DNA of 64,000 nucleotides from Paraburkholderia sp. BCC1885 (lineage in GTDB: Bacteria; Pseudomonadota; Gammaproteobacteria; Burkholderiales; Burkholderiaceae): NCBI RefSeq assembly GCF_900996235.1, contig NZ_CAAJGM010000022.1:1-64000 (forward strand). Reading direction: 5' to 3'. The position numbers and the translations under genes were made by a program. Of this stretch, positions 1 to 8,556 are shown one piece after another. Below the pieces are notes generated by a model. The model saw only the letters and a program-made list of their open reading frames with translations, was not told the DNA's origin and did no database searches. Position 1 is the stretch's first letter; the number at the start of each line of letters is the position of its first letter.

Positions 1-243
1 ACTCCCGCTTGCGCGTTCGTTTGGTCGTCAAATCCAATCCCAGATTAGCTTGTCTCATGCCCAAATCGTCGCAGTCGACGGCATATTTGGCAACTCAATT
101 CCTGCATGATTTATGCAGACCTTCCCTAAATGTTAGTTACCTGCCCGCTCAGCGTTCGCGCTGCAGTCCGGCCTGAGAATTACTCTCGATCGAATTTGAG
201 GTTGTATGTTTATATTCTCGCTTCTTTACGAAGCGCAGTGATT

Positions 244-269
244 CTTCGAGAGTTCAGCCACTCTCGAAG
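244..269 (+). promoter_or_regulatory. Inverted repeat over the leader and ribosome binding region of the enolase-superfamily gene
   Basis: Ten-base arms CTTCGAGAGT (244-253) and ACTCTCGAAG (260-269) are exact reverse complements around a 6-nt spacer. The second arm runs into the GAAGAGG purine stretch (266-272) that would be the Shine-Dalgarno sequence. It could be a repressor operator, for example for the adjacent TetR protein, or an RNA hairpin that hides the ribosome binding site. The rest of 1-243 shows no gene or promoter that I could place with confidence. Confidence 0.5.
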
Positions 270-281
270 AGGATGGATCTG

Positions 282-1382
282 ATGCAGCATGAAAAACTCA
301 CATTGCATTCCGTCGATGTCCGGTTGGTAGAGGTACCGTTAAAGCGCTCCGTGATATCGAGAGTCGGCGTGTTTGACTGGTGGCCGGTGGTGCTGATCGA
401 TCTCGACACCGAACAGGGCATTACGGGTCAAAGCTATCTGGAGCCATACCTAAAGCAGTCGATGAAGTACATCAAGGCAGTCATCGAAGACATCGCAGCC
501 TCCCGCGCCGGAAAGCAGATTAGTCCTTTAATTGATTTCCTGGATGGGCGGCGCGGTCTGAATCTGGTTGGCCACGAGGGTCTTTCTATGATTGCCATTT
601 CGGGGTTAGATATGGCTGCGTGGGACGCTCTGTCGCGGTCTGTGCGTATGCCGCTCGCTCGTTTTCTCGGTGGCGATATCGGTCCGGTCCCGGCGTACAA
701 CAGCAACGGGCTTTGGCTAAGTAGCGCGGATGCGCTCGCCGGGGAAGCGACTGAGCTCGTCAACGAAGGGGGCTTCGCGGCGTTGAAATTGCGGCTGGGG
801 CGGGACCGTGTCGAAGATGATTTGCGCGCCATTAAAATAGTCCGGGCCGAAGTGGGTGCAGATATCAAATTGATGGTGGACTTTAACCAAGGGCTAACCT
901 TCGGCGATGCGCTGCATCGGTGTCACGCGCTGGACGGTGAAGGGTTGCACTGGTTTGAAGAGCCGACTACGTACACTAACCTGGTTGGGCACGCGCAACT
1001 GGCGCGTGAACTAAAGACCCCCATACAGATCGGCGAAAATTTCTACGGCCCGCGCGAACTCGCCCGCGCGATCAGTGCCGGAGCCGCCGACTACGTCATG
1101 CCGGACCTGATGCGTATCGGCGGTGTATCCGGGTGGATGAGATCGGTGCCGGTCGCGGCCGCCGCCGGCATTGAAGTGTCTACCCATCTTTATCCAGAAG
1201 TGTCGGCGCATCTAATGCGCATTACCGAGACTGCGCACTGGCTCGAATGGCAGGATTGGGTGAATCCGATCCTGGCCGAGCCGTTCGAGCTGGCAAACGG
1301 CAGCATCGTGATTCCAGATCGGCTTGGAAGCGGTATTACATGGAACGAAGACGCAGTCAGCAAGTTCGCCTCCGACGCTTAG
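282..1382 (+). CDS. Enolase-superfamily enzyme, mandelate racemase/muconate lactonizing type
   Basis: Probable acid-sugar dehydratase or racemase. About 366 residues, the usual length, with an N-terminal capping domain and a C-terminal barrel. Visible catalytic elements: K169-L-R171 (the KxK position, here KxR), metal ligands D200 (with N202), E226 in WFEEP and E252 in GENF, then H302 in STHLYPE and E322 near the end. The lone histidine base fits the mandelate racemase subgroup; the substrate cannot be told. The ATG at 282 is preferred over the one at 273, because GAGG at 269-272 directly touches 273 but lies 9 nt before 282. A TetR gene starts 4 nt downstream, so the two are probably co-transcribed. 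Confidence 0.85.
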   Translation: MQHEKLTLHSVDVRLVEVPLKRSVISRVGVFDWWPVVLIDLDTEQGITGQSYLEPYLKQSMKYIKAVIEDIAASRAGKQISPLIDFLDGRRGLNLVGHEGLSMIAISGLDMAAWDALSRSVRMPLARFLGGDIGPVPAYNSNGLWLSSADALAGEATELVNEGGFAALKLRLGRDRVEDDLRAIKIVRAEVGADIKLMVDFNQGLTFGDALHRCHALDGEGLHWFEEPTTYTNLVGHAQLARELKTPIQIGENFYGPRELARAISAGAADYVMPDLMRIGGVSGWMRSVPVAAAAGIEVSTHLYPEVSAHLMRITETAHWLEWQDWVNPILAEPFELANGSIVIPDRLGSGITWNEDAVSKFASDA

Positions 1383-1386
1383 CCTC

Positions 1387-2016
1387 ATGTCCAAGCACGA
1401 TAGCGTTGGCTGCCCTCCTGTGCCTCAACCGCGGATGGGAAAAAGACAAGGGCGGACTGAGTCGCTGCGAGATTCTCTCATGGAGCATGCAGCGCTACTT
1501 TTCTATCGCCATGGCTTTAACGCGGTTAGTGTCGATCAGATTGCGCAAGCGGTAGGCACCCACAAAATGTCCGTCTATCGGCAGTTCGCATCTAAGGATG
1601 AACTCGCGCTGGCCTACGTTGCCTGGGCAAGCAGGCTCGCATCGGAGCGCTGGAACGACTTGAAGCTCTGCTATCCGGACCGGCCGCTCGAACAGATCGC
1701 GGCATACTTTACGGTCCTGTGCCAAGAAATGCTTGACACTGATTACGACGGCGATGCACTGCTGAAATTTTCGCTTGGATTTACTGATTTGAACCACCCA
1801 GTACGCCAATGTATCGACAGCGGACGAGCGATCTTACGAGAGCGGTTCGGCGCTCTCGCAGCGTGTGCTGGCGTTACAGATCCATCACGATTCGTCGAGG
1901 AACTTTGTTTACTCTGGCACCTAACGGCGTGCCCGGGCCGCACCTCTTCAGAATTACGCAGACACGCGGACATGGTTCAGAAAATGGTTTCACGTTTGCT
2001 TTGCGTCGAATGTTGA
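1387..2016 (+). CDS. TetR/AcrR family transcriptional regulator
   Basis: About 209 residues. After a 30-residue polar extension there is a TetR helix-turn-helix (VSVDQIAQAVGTHKMSVYRQ, then FASKDELA), followed by a helical ligand-binding domain. The start is the ATG 4 nt after the stop of the enolase-superfamily gene; a second ATG at 1435 is also possible because no clear Shine-Dalgarno sequence is seen. Lying in the same transcription unit, it most likely senses a metabolite of that enzyme and represses the pair, perhaps through the inverted repeat at 244-269 (inference). Confidence 0.82.
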   Translation: MSKHDSVGCPPVPQPRMGKRQGRTESLRDSLMEHAALLFYRHGFNAVSVDQIAQAVGTHKMSVYRQFASKDELALAYVAWASRLASERWNDLKLCYPDRPLEQIAAYFTVLCQEMLDTDYDGDALLKFSLGFTDLNHPVRQCIDSGRAILRERFGALAACAGVTDPSRFVEELCLLWHLTACPGRTSSELRRHADMVQKMVSRLLCVEC

Positions 2017-2380
2017 GCCGTTCTTTTGACCAGTTTTTTGCGACTAGCTAGACGCTTTAATGCAAATGACGGTTCAACCGTCGATACCGATGCGCTATGA
2101 GCCACCGTCACCTGCACGATGGCGACTTTTTCCTGCGCCGTGCGCCGCCAGCGAAGTTCCGATCGGTCAGAATTTTAATGTTTTCCACGTAAGGACTAGG
2201 TTTCGTGATGGTCACAAGGCTATCTCTGTTTTAAGAAGGTTCTCCTGTCCTCTGTTACGTGGAGCTACTCCAGAACAATGAAATGTCTTCCGGCTGAGAA
2301 CAGGGAAACGAGCGAGAGCGCGTCGTCTGCGCACGACGGAGGTAGCGTTTGCCGGGTGCCCTGTGTCGTGCAGGGCGCAA
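2017..2380. other. Intergenic region with a 15-bp palindrome
   Basis: No convincing gene. GACGGTT (2068-2074) and AACCGTC (2076-2082) form a perfect palindrome around one base, 52 nt after the TetR stop codon. No T-run follows, so it looks more like a protein-binding site than a terminator. The remainder up to the duplicated block is unremarkable. Confidence 0.4.
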
Positions 2381-2823
2381 GCGGAGGTCTTGCAGGAAAA
2401 ATAGATGTTATATAGAATCTATTATTAGATTGACCACTCGGAATCTCCATTCGCGCTAGCGTGCGAGATTGCGTTTTTTCCCAGCAATGGAGACGTACAT
2501 GGAATACAGAAAACTTGGCCGTTCTGGCTTGAAAGTCCCCGCCTTGAGTCTTGGCACCGCCACGTTCGGAGGGGTGGGATCCTTTTTTGAAAAGTGGGGA
2601 AGCACTCAAGATACCGAGGCTCAACGGATCGTAGACGTGTCCCTCGACCACGGCTTCAACTTCTTCGATACTGCGGACATTTACTCCAACGGTCGATCTG
2701 AAGAGATCCTCGGAGCTGCGTTGAAGGGCAAGCGCGATTGCGCCTTGATTTCCACAAAGAGTACGTTTTCGATGGGGGCGGGTCCTAATGAAGTCGGTTC
2801 TTCGAGGCACCATCTCGTTCGCG
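2381..2823 (+). repeat. Upstream copy of a 443-bp direct repeat (aldo/keto reductase promoter and 5' end)
   Basis: This block matches 6130-6573 almost base for base. Differences seen by eye: one extra base in the second copy near AATCTC(T)CATTCG, and three coding changes (Phe/Leu, Cys/Ser, Gly/Ala in this copy versus the intact gene). The block holds about 118 bp of upstream DNA and the first 108 codons of the aldo/keto reductase. Homology stops sharply at GCG (2821-2823), inside the palindrome at 2803-2854. Confidence 0.93.
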
Positions 2824-3029
2824 TCTGGCTAGCCGCGAACGAGATGGTGCCTCGGCCGCTGGCGGGCCGCTCGCCGATGCTGACGACCTACCTGCTATAT
2901 CGCAACGGCGAATCCTCGGAGGTGCTGTCGCGCTTTATCGAGCGCGCGCAAGCCATCGAATCTCCTGAAATCACGCCCTCACTGCCTTTCGAGCCGGACA
3001 CCCAGGAGGGAATCGAACCATGTCCGTGA
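2499..3029 (+). pseudogene. Truncated 5' fragment of the aldo/keto reductase gene, fused to unrelated sequence
   Basis: The first 108 codons from ATG 2499 are nearly identical to the intact gene at 6249, including the DTADIY cofactor/catalytic segment and the STKS lysine, but not the LMH-type histidine. After 2823 the frame stays open for 68 more codons of unrelated sequence. The expected barrel strands are missing, so an active reductase is very unlikely. The upstream sequence is the same as that of the intact gene, so the fragment may still be transcribed. I do not recognise the fused tail, which includes LTTYLLYRNGESSEVL. Confidence 0.85.
2803..2854. repeat. 21-bp perfect inverted repeat at the duplication breakpoint
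   Basis: The 21 bases at 2803-2823 (beginning CGAGGCACCATC) recur as their exact reverse complement at 2834-2854, separated by 10 nt. The left arm is aldo/keto reductase coding sequence. The right arm is therefore an inverted copy of the end of that coding segment, and homology to the intact gene ends exactly at the inner edge of the left arm. This is the footprint expected from a fold-back or template-switch rearrangement. Confidence 0.9.
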
Positions 3030-3259
3030 AGCAGATCGCTCCATTTATGCAGGCTGCCGCACACACCGCACGCGGCCAGTCCAAAGCACCGCAACGGCAA
3101 ACCACTGTTCCGACGGTCGATGAGTCGGCTGCCGACTCGGATCGCTTGAAGAAACTCCTGCGTCAATGCAGGACGGAGCGCGCCAACCTGCGAGAACTGC
3201 TGTGTAACCGGGTCTTCGGTATTCCCAGGGTGATTCAGTCAAGAGCCAGGAAGTCATAG
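3020..3259 (+). CDS. Small hypothetical protein coupled to the AraC gene
   Basis: Seventy-nine residues, basic, with a C-terminal helical stretch (LKKLLRQCRTERANLREL). No family recognised, no signal peptide, no membrane segment. It has an ATG preceded by CAGGAGGGAATCGAACC, a strong Shine-Dalgarno sequence at a slightly long distance. Its TAG stop (3257-3259) overlaps the GTG start of the AraC gene, which suggests translational coupling and is the main reason to treat it as real. It could equally be the surviving end of a gene cut by the rearrangement at 2834. Confidence 0.4.
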   Translation: MSVKQIAPFMQAAAHTARGQSKAPQRQTTVPTVDESAADSDRLKKLLRQCRTERANLRELLCNRVFGIPRVIQSRARKS

Positions 3260-4221
3260 TGGGCGAGATACTCAGACCGAGCGGTGAAAAACAAATCGTC
3301 GGGCGTGCCATCTTGCCTGGTGCGGATTGGCACGCCGTACTGGGAAACGTGTATGGATTGGAAAGTCAGTCGGACCGCAGCCACACCGAACCGTACATCA
3401 ATATTCTGGATACGGGGGAACTGACGATTGCTGATGTCCGCATGGCCGATCTACGGCTTGTCCCACAGGAGCAACCGGGCCGCAAAGCGGATCAGATATT
3501 GATCAAGCATATCGTTCACGGCACGGTCGTGTTCGAGCAAAACGGCAAACAAGGTTGCGTACGTGCGGGCGCATTGGTCGTTGTGGACCCTTCCTGGCCT
3601 TTCACGGAGCAGGTTGACGAGCAGGTCCGGATGGTGGTGATGGGATGCCCGAAATCTGCACTTCGCCAACGTGGCAATCCGTCAAGCCTGAAGCAGTGGG
3701 TGGAAGCGGATTCCGATTCTCCCGATGTACAACTGTTTCTGGGGATCAGCAGTCTGTTGATGCAATATCGTGGTGCCGCGCGTGACACTACCATCGTTCG
3801 GCTGGCGTCACAGCTACTCGATATGGCTGACATAACTCTATTGGGAAAGGAGGGGAGATATGGTCTCAAGACCCGCGAGGCTGCACTTTTCCGCATCGAG
3901 CGTTATATAAACGAGCGGCTGGCGGACAGTACCCTGGACGCCGCAAAGATCGCGAATGACGTGAACCTATCAATAGGCTATCTGAATCATCTGTTTAGGG
4001 AGCAGGGAACGTCTCTGATGCGCTACGTTTGGCAGCAGCGTATCAAGCACGCCTACGACCTGCTGACGAAGCCTGCGTGCCGCACCATGCCGATCGATGA
4101 GATTGCCTGGAATTGCGGCTTTTCAAGCCCGGCGCATTTCAGCCGGAAGTTCAAACAATCCTACGGCCTGAATCCGAGGGCAATGCGCACGTTAGCGTAC
4201 CGACCGCACGGGGATTACTAA
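3259..4221 (+). CDS. AraC/XylS family transcriptional regulator
   Basis: About 320 residues: an N-terminal AraC-binding-like (cupin) domain to roughly residue 190, then two helix-turn-helix motifs at the C terminus (DAAKIANDVNLSIGYLNHLF and IDEIAWNCGFSSPAHFSRKF). It starts at GTG, overlapping the stop of the small gene before it. The domain layout resembles regulators of aromatic or alkyl-compound catabolism. It converges on the aldehyde dehydrogenase gene and lies upstream of the aldo/keto reductase, which makes both plausible targets (inference). Confidence 0.85.
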   Translation: MGEILRPSGEKQIVGRAILPGADWHAVLGNVYGLESQSDRSHTEPYINILDTGELTIADVRMADLRLVPQEQPGRKADQILIKHIVHGTVVFEQNGKQGCVRAGALVVVDPSWPFTEQVDEQVRMVVMGCPKSALRQRGNPSSLKQWVEADSDSPDVQLFLGISSLLMQYRGAARDTTIVRLASQLLDMADITLLGKEGRYGLKTREAALFRIERYINERLADSTLDAAKIANDVNLSIGYLNHLFREQGTSLMRYVWQQRIKHAYDLLTKPACRTMPIDEIAWNCGFSSPAHFSRKFKQSYGLNPRAMRTLAYRPHGDY

Positions 4222-4259
4222 AAAAATACGCTAAGGCCGGACTCACGATCAGTCCGGCC
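4220..4259 (-). terminator. Rho-independent terminator of the aldehyde dehydrogenase gene
   Basis: GGCCGGACT (4235-4243) and AGTCCGGCC (4251-4259) form a 9-bp GC-rich stem with a 7-nt loop. Reading on the minus strand, the stem is followed after a short gap by a run of seven T (A-run at 4220-4226). It lies 21 nt past the stop codon at 4281. Confidence 0.75.
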
Positions 4260-4280
4260 GAATGTCGACCCATTCGCTTA

Positions 4281-5780
4281 TCAGAATGGATACGGTCCCT
4301 TGTTCTGCTGGATCGTCACCCAATGGTCACGAGTCAGTTCATGGAGAATCCACTCTCCGCCAAATCGCCCAAGACCACTGTTCTTTTCACCGCCAAACGG
4401 ACCGGACCGGGAATCATCAACGCTGTGATCGTTGATATGTGTCATTCCCGCCTCGATTCCCAGCGCAAACCGAACGCCGCGTTCCTGATCCTGGGTGAAC
4501 ACGGCAGACGATAGTCCGAACTCCGTTTCGTTCGCGACACGCAGTGCTTCCTCATCGCCTGAGACCTTGATGATCGGAGCGATAGGACCAAACATTTCGC
4601 TCTGAGCAAAAACGGAGTCGTTCTTGACATTAACGAACACATGAGGCGGCAGAACCAACCCTTGGGCTTCCCCCCCGAGCAACTGCTTTGCCCCGGTATC
4701 GTGGGCAAGTTTTAGCGTTGCGAAGTGTGCCGTAAGCTGCTTCTGGCTGATCACCGGTCCAATGGATACAGCGGGATCGCGCGGGTCACCATACTTGAGT
4801 GTTCTGACATGCGCAACAAAACGCTCTACGAACGCATCATGCACTTTCGCGTCGACGATGATGCGGTTCGAACTCATGCAGATCTGTCCCTGGTGCAGAA
4901 ATCGACCAACCACGGCGCTGCGGACCGCATGCTCCAAGTCTGCATCATCAAGCACGACGAGCGGTGCATTGCCACCCAGTTCAAGCGCGACACGTTTGAT
5001 CTGAGGCGCAGTCATGGCAAGCGACCCTACCCGCCGGCCGATTCGCGTGGAGCCGGTAAATGAGATCATCCTAGGCACCGGATGCAGAGTGAAGGCATCA
5101 CCGATCTCTTCGACCTGGCCGATGACCACGTTGAGCAGACCGGCCGGTAGCCCGGCTTCCTCGAAGATTTTCGCGAGCAGCAACCCTCCGGTGACAGGGG
5201 TCTCCCCGGCCGGCTTGATGACTACGGCATTGCCCAGAGCCAACGCAGGTGCGACCGAACGCTGGGTCAGGTAGAGCGGGAAGTTCCAAGGACTGATTAC
5301 GCCCACCACGCCAAGAGGCTGGCGGTACGCCCGACTCTCCTTACCCGGCGCGTCGCTCGGGAGCAGACGCCCCTCGGCCCGGTGAGGAAAGGTCGCGGCT
5401 TCCGCGGTGATGCCCACTGCGAAATGCCATTCGATTTCGGCCTTGGCTCGGGTACTGCCCGTTTCGCTGATGAGCCAGTCCAGCATCTCGTCGTGCCGGG
5501 CTTTCATTATTTCAGCAGCGCGCGCGATGACCTGTGCCCGTTCGTGCGGTGCGGTGGCAGCCCACAGACGTTGGGCGTGCGCTGCAGCGCGATAGGCCTC
5601 GTCTAGATCGCTCGCATCGGCGTTCGGGATTTCAACCAAGGTATTGCTGGTATAGGGATCGGTATCAATCAGTGCGGTTCCAAATTTTCCAGCTCGCCAC
5701 CGGCCTGAGATGTACTGGTCGCTAAAGCCTTCGTATGGCCGTGGTACGGCCGCGATTGATACGGATTTGACGGACGACAT
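4281..5780 (-). CDS. NAD(P)-dependent aldehyde dehydrogenase
   Basis: Oxidises an aldehyde to its acid. 499 residues, full length. Conserved residues visible: N166 in PWNFP, K189 in VIKPA, the cofactor loop FTGSTRIGR (241-249), general base E267 in LELGGNAP and nucleophile C301 in GQICMSS. The GQICMSSNR context resembles vanillin/benzaldehyde-type dehydrogenases, so an aromatic aldehyde is a fair guess, not shown. The ATG at 5780 is preceded by GGAGAAACACACC. It is a single-gene unit closed by a good terminator and convergent with the AraC gene. Confidence 0.9.
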   Translation of the reverse strand: MSSVKSVSIAAVPRPYEGFSDQYISGRWRAGKFGTALIDTDPYTSNTLVEIPNADASDLDEAYRAAAHAQRLWAATAPHERAQVIARAAEIMKARHDEMLDWLISETGSTRAKAEIEWHFAVGITAEAATFPHRAEGRLLPSDAPGKESRAYRQPLGVVGVISPWNFPLYLTQRSVAPALALGNAVVIKPAGETPVTGGLLLAKIFEEAGLPAGLLNVVIGQVEEIGDAFTLHPVPRMISFTGSTRIGRRVGSLAMTAPQIKRVALELGGNAPLVVLDDADLEHAVRSAVVGRFLHQGQICMSSNRIIVDAKVHDAFVERFVAHVRTLKYGDPRDPAVSIGPVISQKQLTAHFATLKLAHDTGAKQLLGGEAQGLVLPPHVFVNVKNDSVFAQSEMFGPIAPIIKVSGDEEALRVANETEFGLSSAVFTQDQERGVRFALGIEAGMTHINDHSVDDSRSGPFGGEKNSGLGRFGGEWILHELTRDHWVTIQQNKGPYPF

Positions 5781-6129
5781 GGTGTGTTTCTCCGGAGTGA
5801 TGGTCGGCTGCTGCGCCCGTCACGACGGGATAACCCGTTGGCGCAGCGATAGCCAGGACAGCGTTGATATTTAGCTTTTCTATGATGCGCTGTCGTTCAG
5901 AAACTCACTTGTCCGGTTGCTACCATCTTCTTGTCCAGACTGCACATTCGTCGTCATGTGTACCCGACCGGCGCCATGTCAGAAGCGAAAGGCGCGACCG
6001 ACGTGAGCGCTGCTGAACGCAACATCGCGGCATCGGCGGCGGATGGCACGCGGACCATCTGTTTGCTCAATTGTTTCCATCATCGACCGTATATCGCGAT
6101 GCCTGATCCTCTACAAGCGAGCGTTGATC
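5781..6129. other. Intergenic region upstream of the aldehyde dehydrogenase and the second repeat copy
   Basis: Holds the minus-strand promoter region of the aldehyde dehydrogenase. No gene, RNA or strong palindrome was recognised. A short open frame at 5931-6164 has no recognisable product. Confidence 0.4.
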
Positions 6130-6573
6130 GCGGAGGTCTTGCAGGAAAAATAGATGTTATATAGAATCTATTATTAGATTGACCACTCGGAATCTCTCAT
6201 TCGCGCTAGCGTGCGAGATTGCGTTTTTTCCCAGCAATGGAGACGTACATGGAATACAGAAAACTTGGCCGTTCTGGCTTGAAAGTCCCCGCCTTGAGTC
6301 TTGGCACCGCCACGTTCGGAGGGGTGGGATCCTTTTTTGAAAAGTGGGGAAGCACTCAAGATACCGAGGCTCAACGGATCGTAGACGTGTCCCTCGACCA
6401 CGGCCTCAACTTCTTCGATACTGCGGACATTTACTCCAACGGTCGATCTGAAGAGATCCTCGGAGCTGCGTTGAAGGGCAAGCGCGATAGCGCCTTGATT
6501 TCCACAAAGAGTACGTTTTCGATGGGGGCGGCTCCTAATGAAGTCGGTTCTTCGAGGCACCATCTCGTTCGCG
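6130..6573 (+). repeat. Downstream copy of the direct repeat (part of the intact aldo/keto reductase gene)
   Basis: Partner of 2381-2823, same orientation, start to start 3749 bp apart. The copy runs from GCGGAGG (6130) to GCG (6573) and then continues into intact coding sequence. A perfect direct repeat of this length around the AraC and aldehyde dehydrogenase genes could recombine and delete everything between. Confidence 0.93.
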
Positions 6574-7280
6574 CATGCGAAGCCAGCCTGAAGCGTCTTC
6601 AGACCGATCACATCGATGTTTATTTCATGCACGGCTTCGATGCCTTGACGCCGGTGGATGAGACATTGAGAGCACTCGATGATCTGGTTTCCGCCGGCAA
6701 GATCTCGTACATCGGTGCATCCAACTTTTCCGGCTGGCAAGTCATGAAAGCATTGGCCACCTCGGAGAGGTATGGTCTGGCTCGCTATGTGGTTTATCAG
6801 GGAAGTTACTCGTTGGTCGGTCGTGAGTACGAGTGGGAGCTCATGCCACTTGCACTTGATCGGGGATTGGGCACCATGGTGTGGAGTCCTCTTGGCGGTG
6901 CTCAGTTAACGGGGAAAATTCGCCGCGGACAGCCTCTCAGCGAGGGGCGTATCGCTGCAGGCGGCGCAGACGGCGGCCCCCCTGTGAACCAGGAAAAGCT
7001 CTTCACGATCATGGACGTGCTGGAAGAGATCGGCAAGGAGCGCGGTAAAACAATTCCGCAGGTCGCGTTGAATTGGGTGCTTCGTCGCCCCTCCGTCGCC
7101 AATGTCATCATCGGTGCACGGAACGAGGATCAACTCTTGCAGAATTTAGGCGCCGTGGGCTGGGAACTGACGTCTGAAGAAGTGGCCCGTTTGGACGCGG
7201 TGAGTCAAGAAACCCCGATCTACCCTTATTGGCACCAGAAGGCGTTCGACGCCCGAAACCCCAAACCGACCACTTGGTGA
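6249..7280 (+). CDS. Aldo/keto reductase
   Basis: NADPH-dependent reduction of aldehydes or ketones by a TIM-barrel enzyme. About 343 residues from ATG 6249, which has TGGAGA 5 nt upstream; an in-frame start at 6219 is less likely. The tetrad is complete: D57 and Y62 in DTADIY, K87 in STKS and H128 in YFMHGF. It resembles the YajO/voltage-channel-beta branch (MEYRKLGRSGLKVPALSLG). It is followed by a terminator-like hairpin and a DUF1330 gene. Its 5' third is duplicated at 2381-2823. Confidence 0.9.
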   Translation: MEYRKLGRSGLKVPALSLGTATFGGVGSFFEKWGSTQDTEAQRIVDVSLDHGLNFFDTADIYSNGRSEEILGAALKGKRDSALISTKSTFSMGAAPNEVGSSRHHLVRACEASLKRLQTDHIDVYFMHGFDALTPVDETLRALDDLVSAGKISYIGASNFSGWQVMKALATSERYGLARYVVYQGSYSLVGREYEWELMPLALDRGLGTMVWSPLGGAQLTGKIRRGQPLSEGRIAAGGADGGPPVNQEKLFTIMDVLEEIGKERGKTIPQVALNWVLRRPSVANVIIGARNEDQLLQNLGAVGWELTSEEVARLDAVSQETPIYPYWHQKAFDARNPKPTTW

Positions 7281-7333
7281 TTCTAATCACGGTATCGCTA
7301 AATCCAAGGCTTCATTAGGCCAGCTCTGCCTGC

Positions 7334-7378
7334 CCCCGTCCTCAGTCACAGGGCTGTGGACGGGGCCGATCTTTTCCT
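7334..7378 (+). terminator. Probable terminator after the aldo/keto reductase gene
   Basis: CCCCGTCC (7334-7341) pairs with GGACGGGG (7358-7365), and CACAG/CTGTG extends the stem inside. A T-rich stretch (CTTTTCCTT) follows after a few bases. It lies 54 nt past the stop codon. Confidence 0.6.
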
Positions 7379-7412
7379 TAAATGAAGTTCATCGACCCGA
7401 GGAATTAACACC

Positions 7413-7706
7413 ATGACCACATATATAGTCTTTACGAAAGACCTCTCCATAGACCAGAACGAGCTTGACCTCTATCAAAGCAAGGTGCGCGAAACTTTCG
7501 AAGGGCATTCGGTCAAGATTCTTGCGGCCTACGGGACTCAACAAGCGCTTGAGGGATCAGCGCCGGAAGGCGTCGTCATTATGGAATTTCCGACTACAAC
7601 CGCCGCGCGCGATTGGTATTACAGCGATGCATATCAGGCCGCCGCGCGGCATCGCTTTAAAGGGGCGAACTATCGTGCGGTTCTTGTGGAGGGCATACAG
7701 GAATGA
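7413..7706 (+). CDS. DUF1330 family protein
   Basis: Ninety-seven residues with the dimeric ferredoxin-like fold typical of DUF1330: N-terminal strand MTTYIVFTKDLSI, a GHSVKILAAYG turn, EGVVIMEFPTTTAARDWYYS and DAYQAAARHRF. Function unknown; members resemble small monooxygenase-like barrels and often sit beside detoxification enzymes. The Shine-Dalgarno sequence GAGGAA precedes the ATG. Its neighbours are the aldo/keto reductase upstream and a TetR gene downstream, which suggests a small stress or detoxification set. Confidence 0.8.
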   Translation: MTTYIVFTKDLSIDQNELDLYQSKVRETFEGHSVKILAAYGTQQALEGSAPEGVVIMEFPTTTAARDWYYSDAYQAAARHRFKGANYRAVLVEGIQE

Positions 7707-7971
7707 AGGCCAGATAGCAACAAGCGATCAGTTGGCGGTCGGCAGGCCCAACAAAGCCCAGTCAACCTTCGAGCAGTCGCCGCGGCCCTTGAAAATCATC
7801 GGCAGCGCGCGTTGCTCTGCGAAGCCTCGATCGTTCCGTCAACGTATTGGCCGCAGTTCGTAAACTCTGGCGAACTCGAGTGTAGCGAGGGGAGGAGCAA
7901 GGTTGCGAAATTTCACTCTGTAGATTACGCTTAACATTTATAAATGAATTCACATCAAGCAAGGAACTTTC

Positions 7972-8556
7972 ATGCCCCGTGCGTCCAAGGCGCAAACAGA
8001 ACTAAATCACGCAGAGATCAAGCGCGTTTCTTCGCAACTCATTCGAGAGCACGGCCTCGGCGTGAGCGTGGCTGACGTCATGGGCGCTGCGGGTTTGACA
8101 CACGGCGGTTTCTACAAGCACTTCGAATCCAAGGACGACATGGCGGCGGTGGCATGCACTAGTGCTTTCCTTGAGGCCGTCGAAGCTTGGAAAAAGAGAG
8201 CCGACGGCGCTTCAGATGTCCGGAGCGCGCTAATCAAAGCGTATTTTAAGCCGTCGAACCGAGCTTCTGCGGGACATGGATGCCCCATGGCTGCGCTCGC
8301 CATGGACGTTTCTAGATGCGAGCAAACCAAGCCCGTTCGCGAAGCCTATCGCGAAGGACTCGAACAATTGATCAACATTCTCAGCAACGCGCAACTCTCC
8401 GATGAGGAACCGCCCGCGCGGCGAGAACGGGCACTTGTGGATATCTCCACGATGGTGGGTTCGCTAGTTCTTGCATGGGCCACGAGCGGGAAAGGTATTT
8501 CCAACGAGATCATTGCTGCAGCTCGGTGCAAGCTCCTCGGCGAGTCGTCAGCTTAG
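7972..8556 (+). CDS. TetR/AcrR family transcriptional regulator
   Basis: 194 residues. The DNA-binding domain is clear at residues 15-60 (SVADVMGAAGLTHGGFYKHFESKDDMA). The C-terminal domain carries the GCPMAALAMDVSR segment typical of a TetR branch that controls small reductases and efflux genes. It has its own A/T-rich promoter region (7900-7970). The likely target is the DUF1330 and aldo/keto reductase group just upstream (inference). Confidence 0.85.
   Translation: MPRASKAQTELNHAEIKRVSSQLIREHGLGVSVADVMGAAGLTHGGFYKHFESKDDMAAVACTSAFLEAVEAWKKRADGASDVRSALIKAYFKPSNRASAGHGCPMAALAMDVSRCEQTKPVREAYREGLEQLINILSNAQLSDEEPPARRERALVDISTMVGSLVLAWATSGKGISNEIIAAARCKLLGESSA

Noticed and set aside
196-216. 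TTGAGG and TATATT as a promoter of the first gene
   Set aside because: Only 9 bp separate the two hexamers, too short for a sigma-70 promoter.
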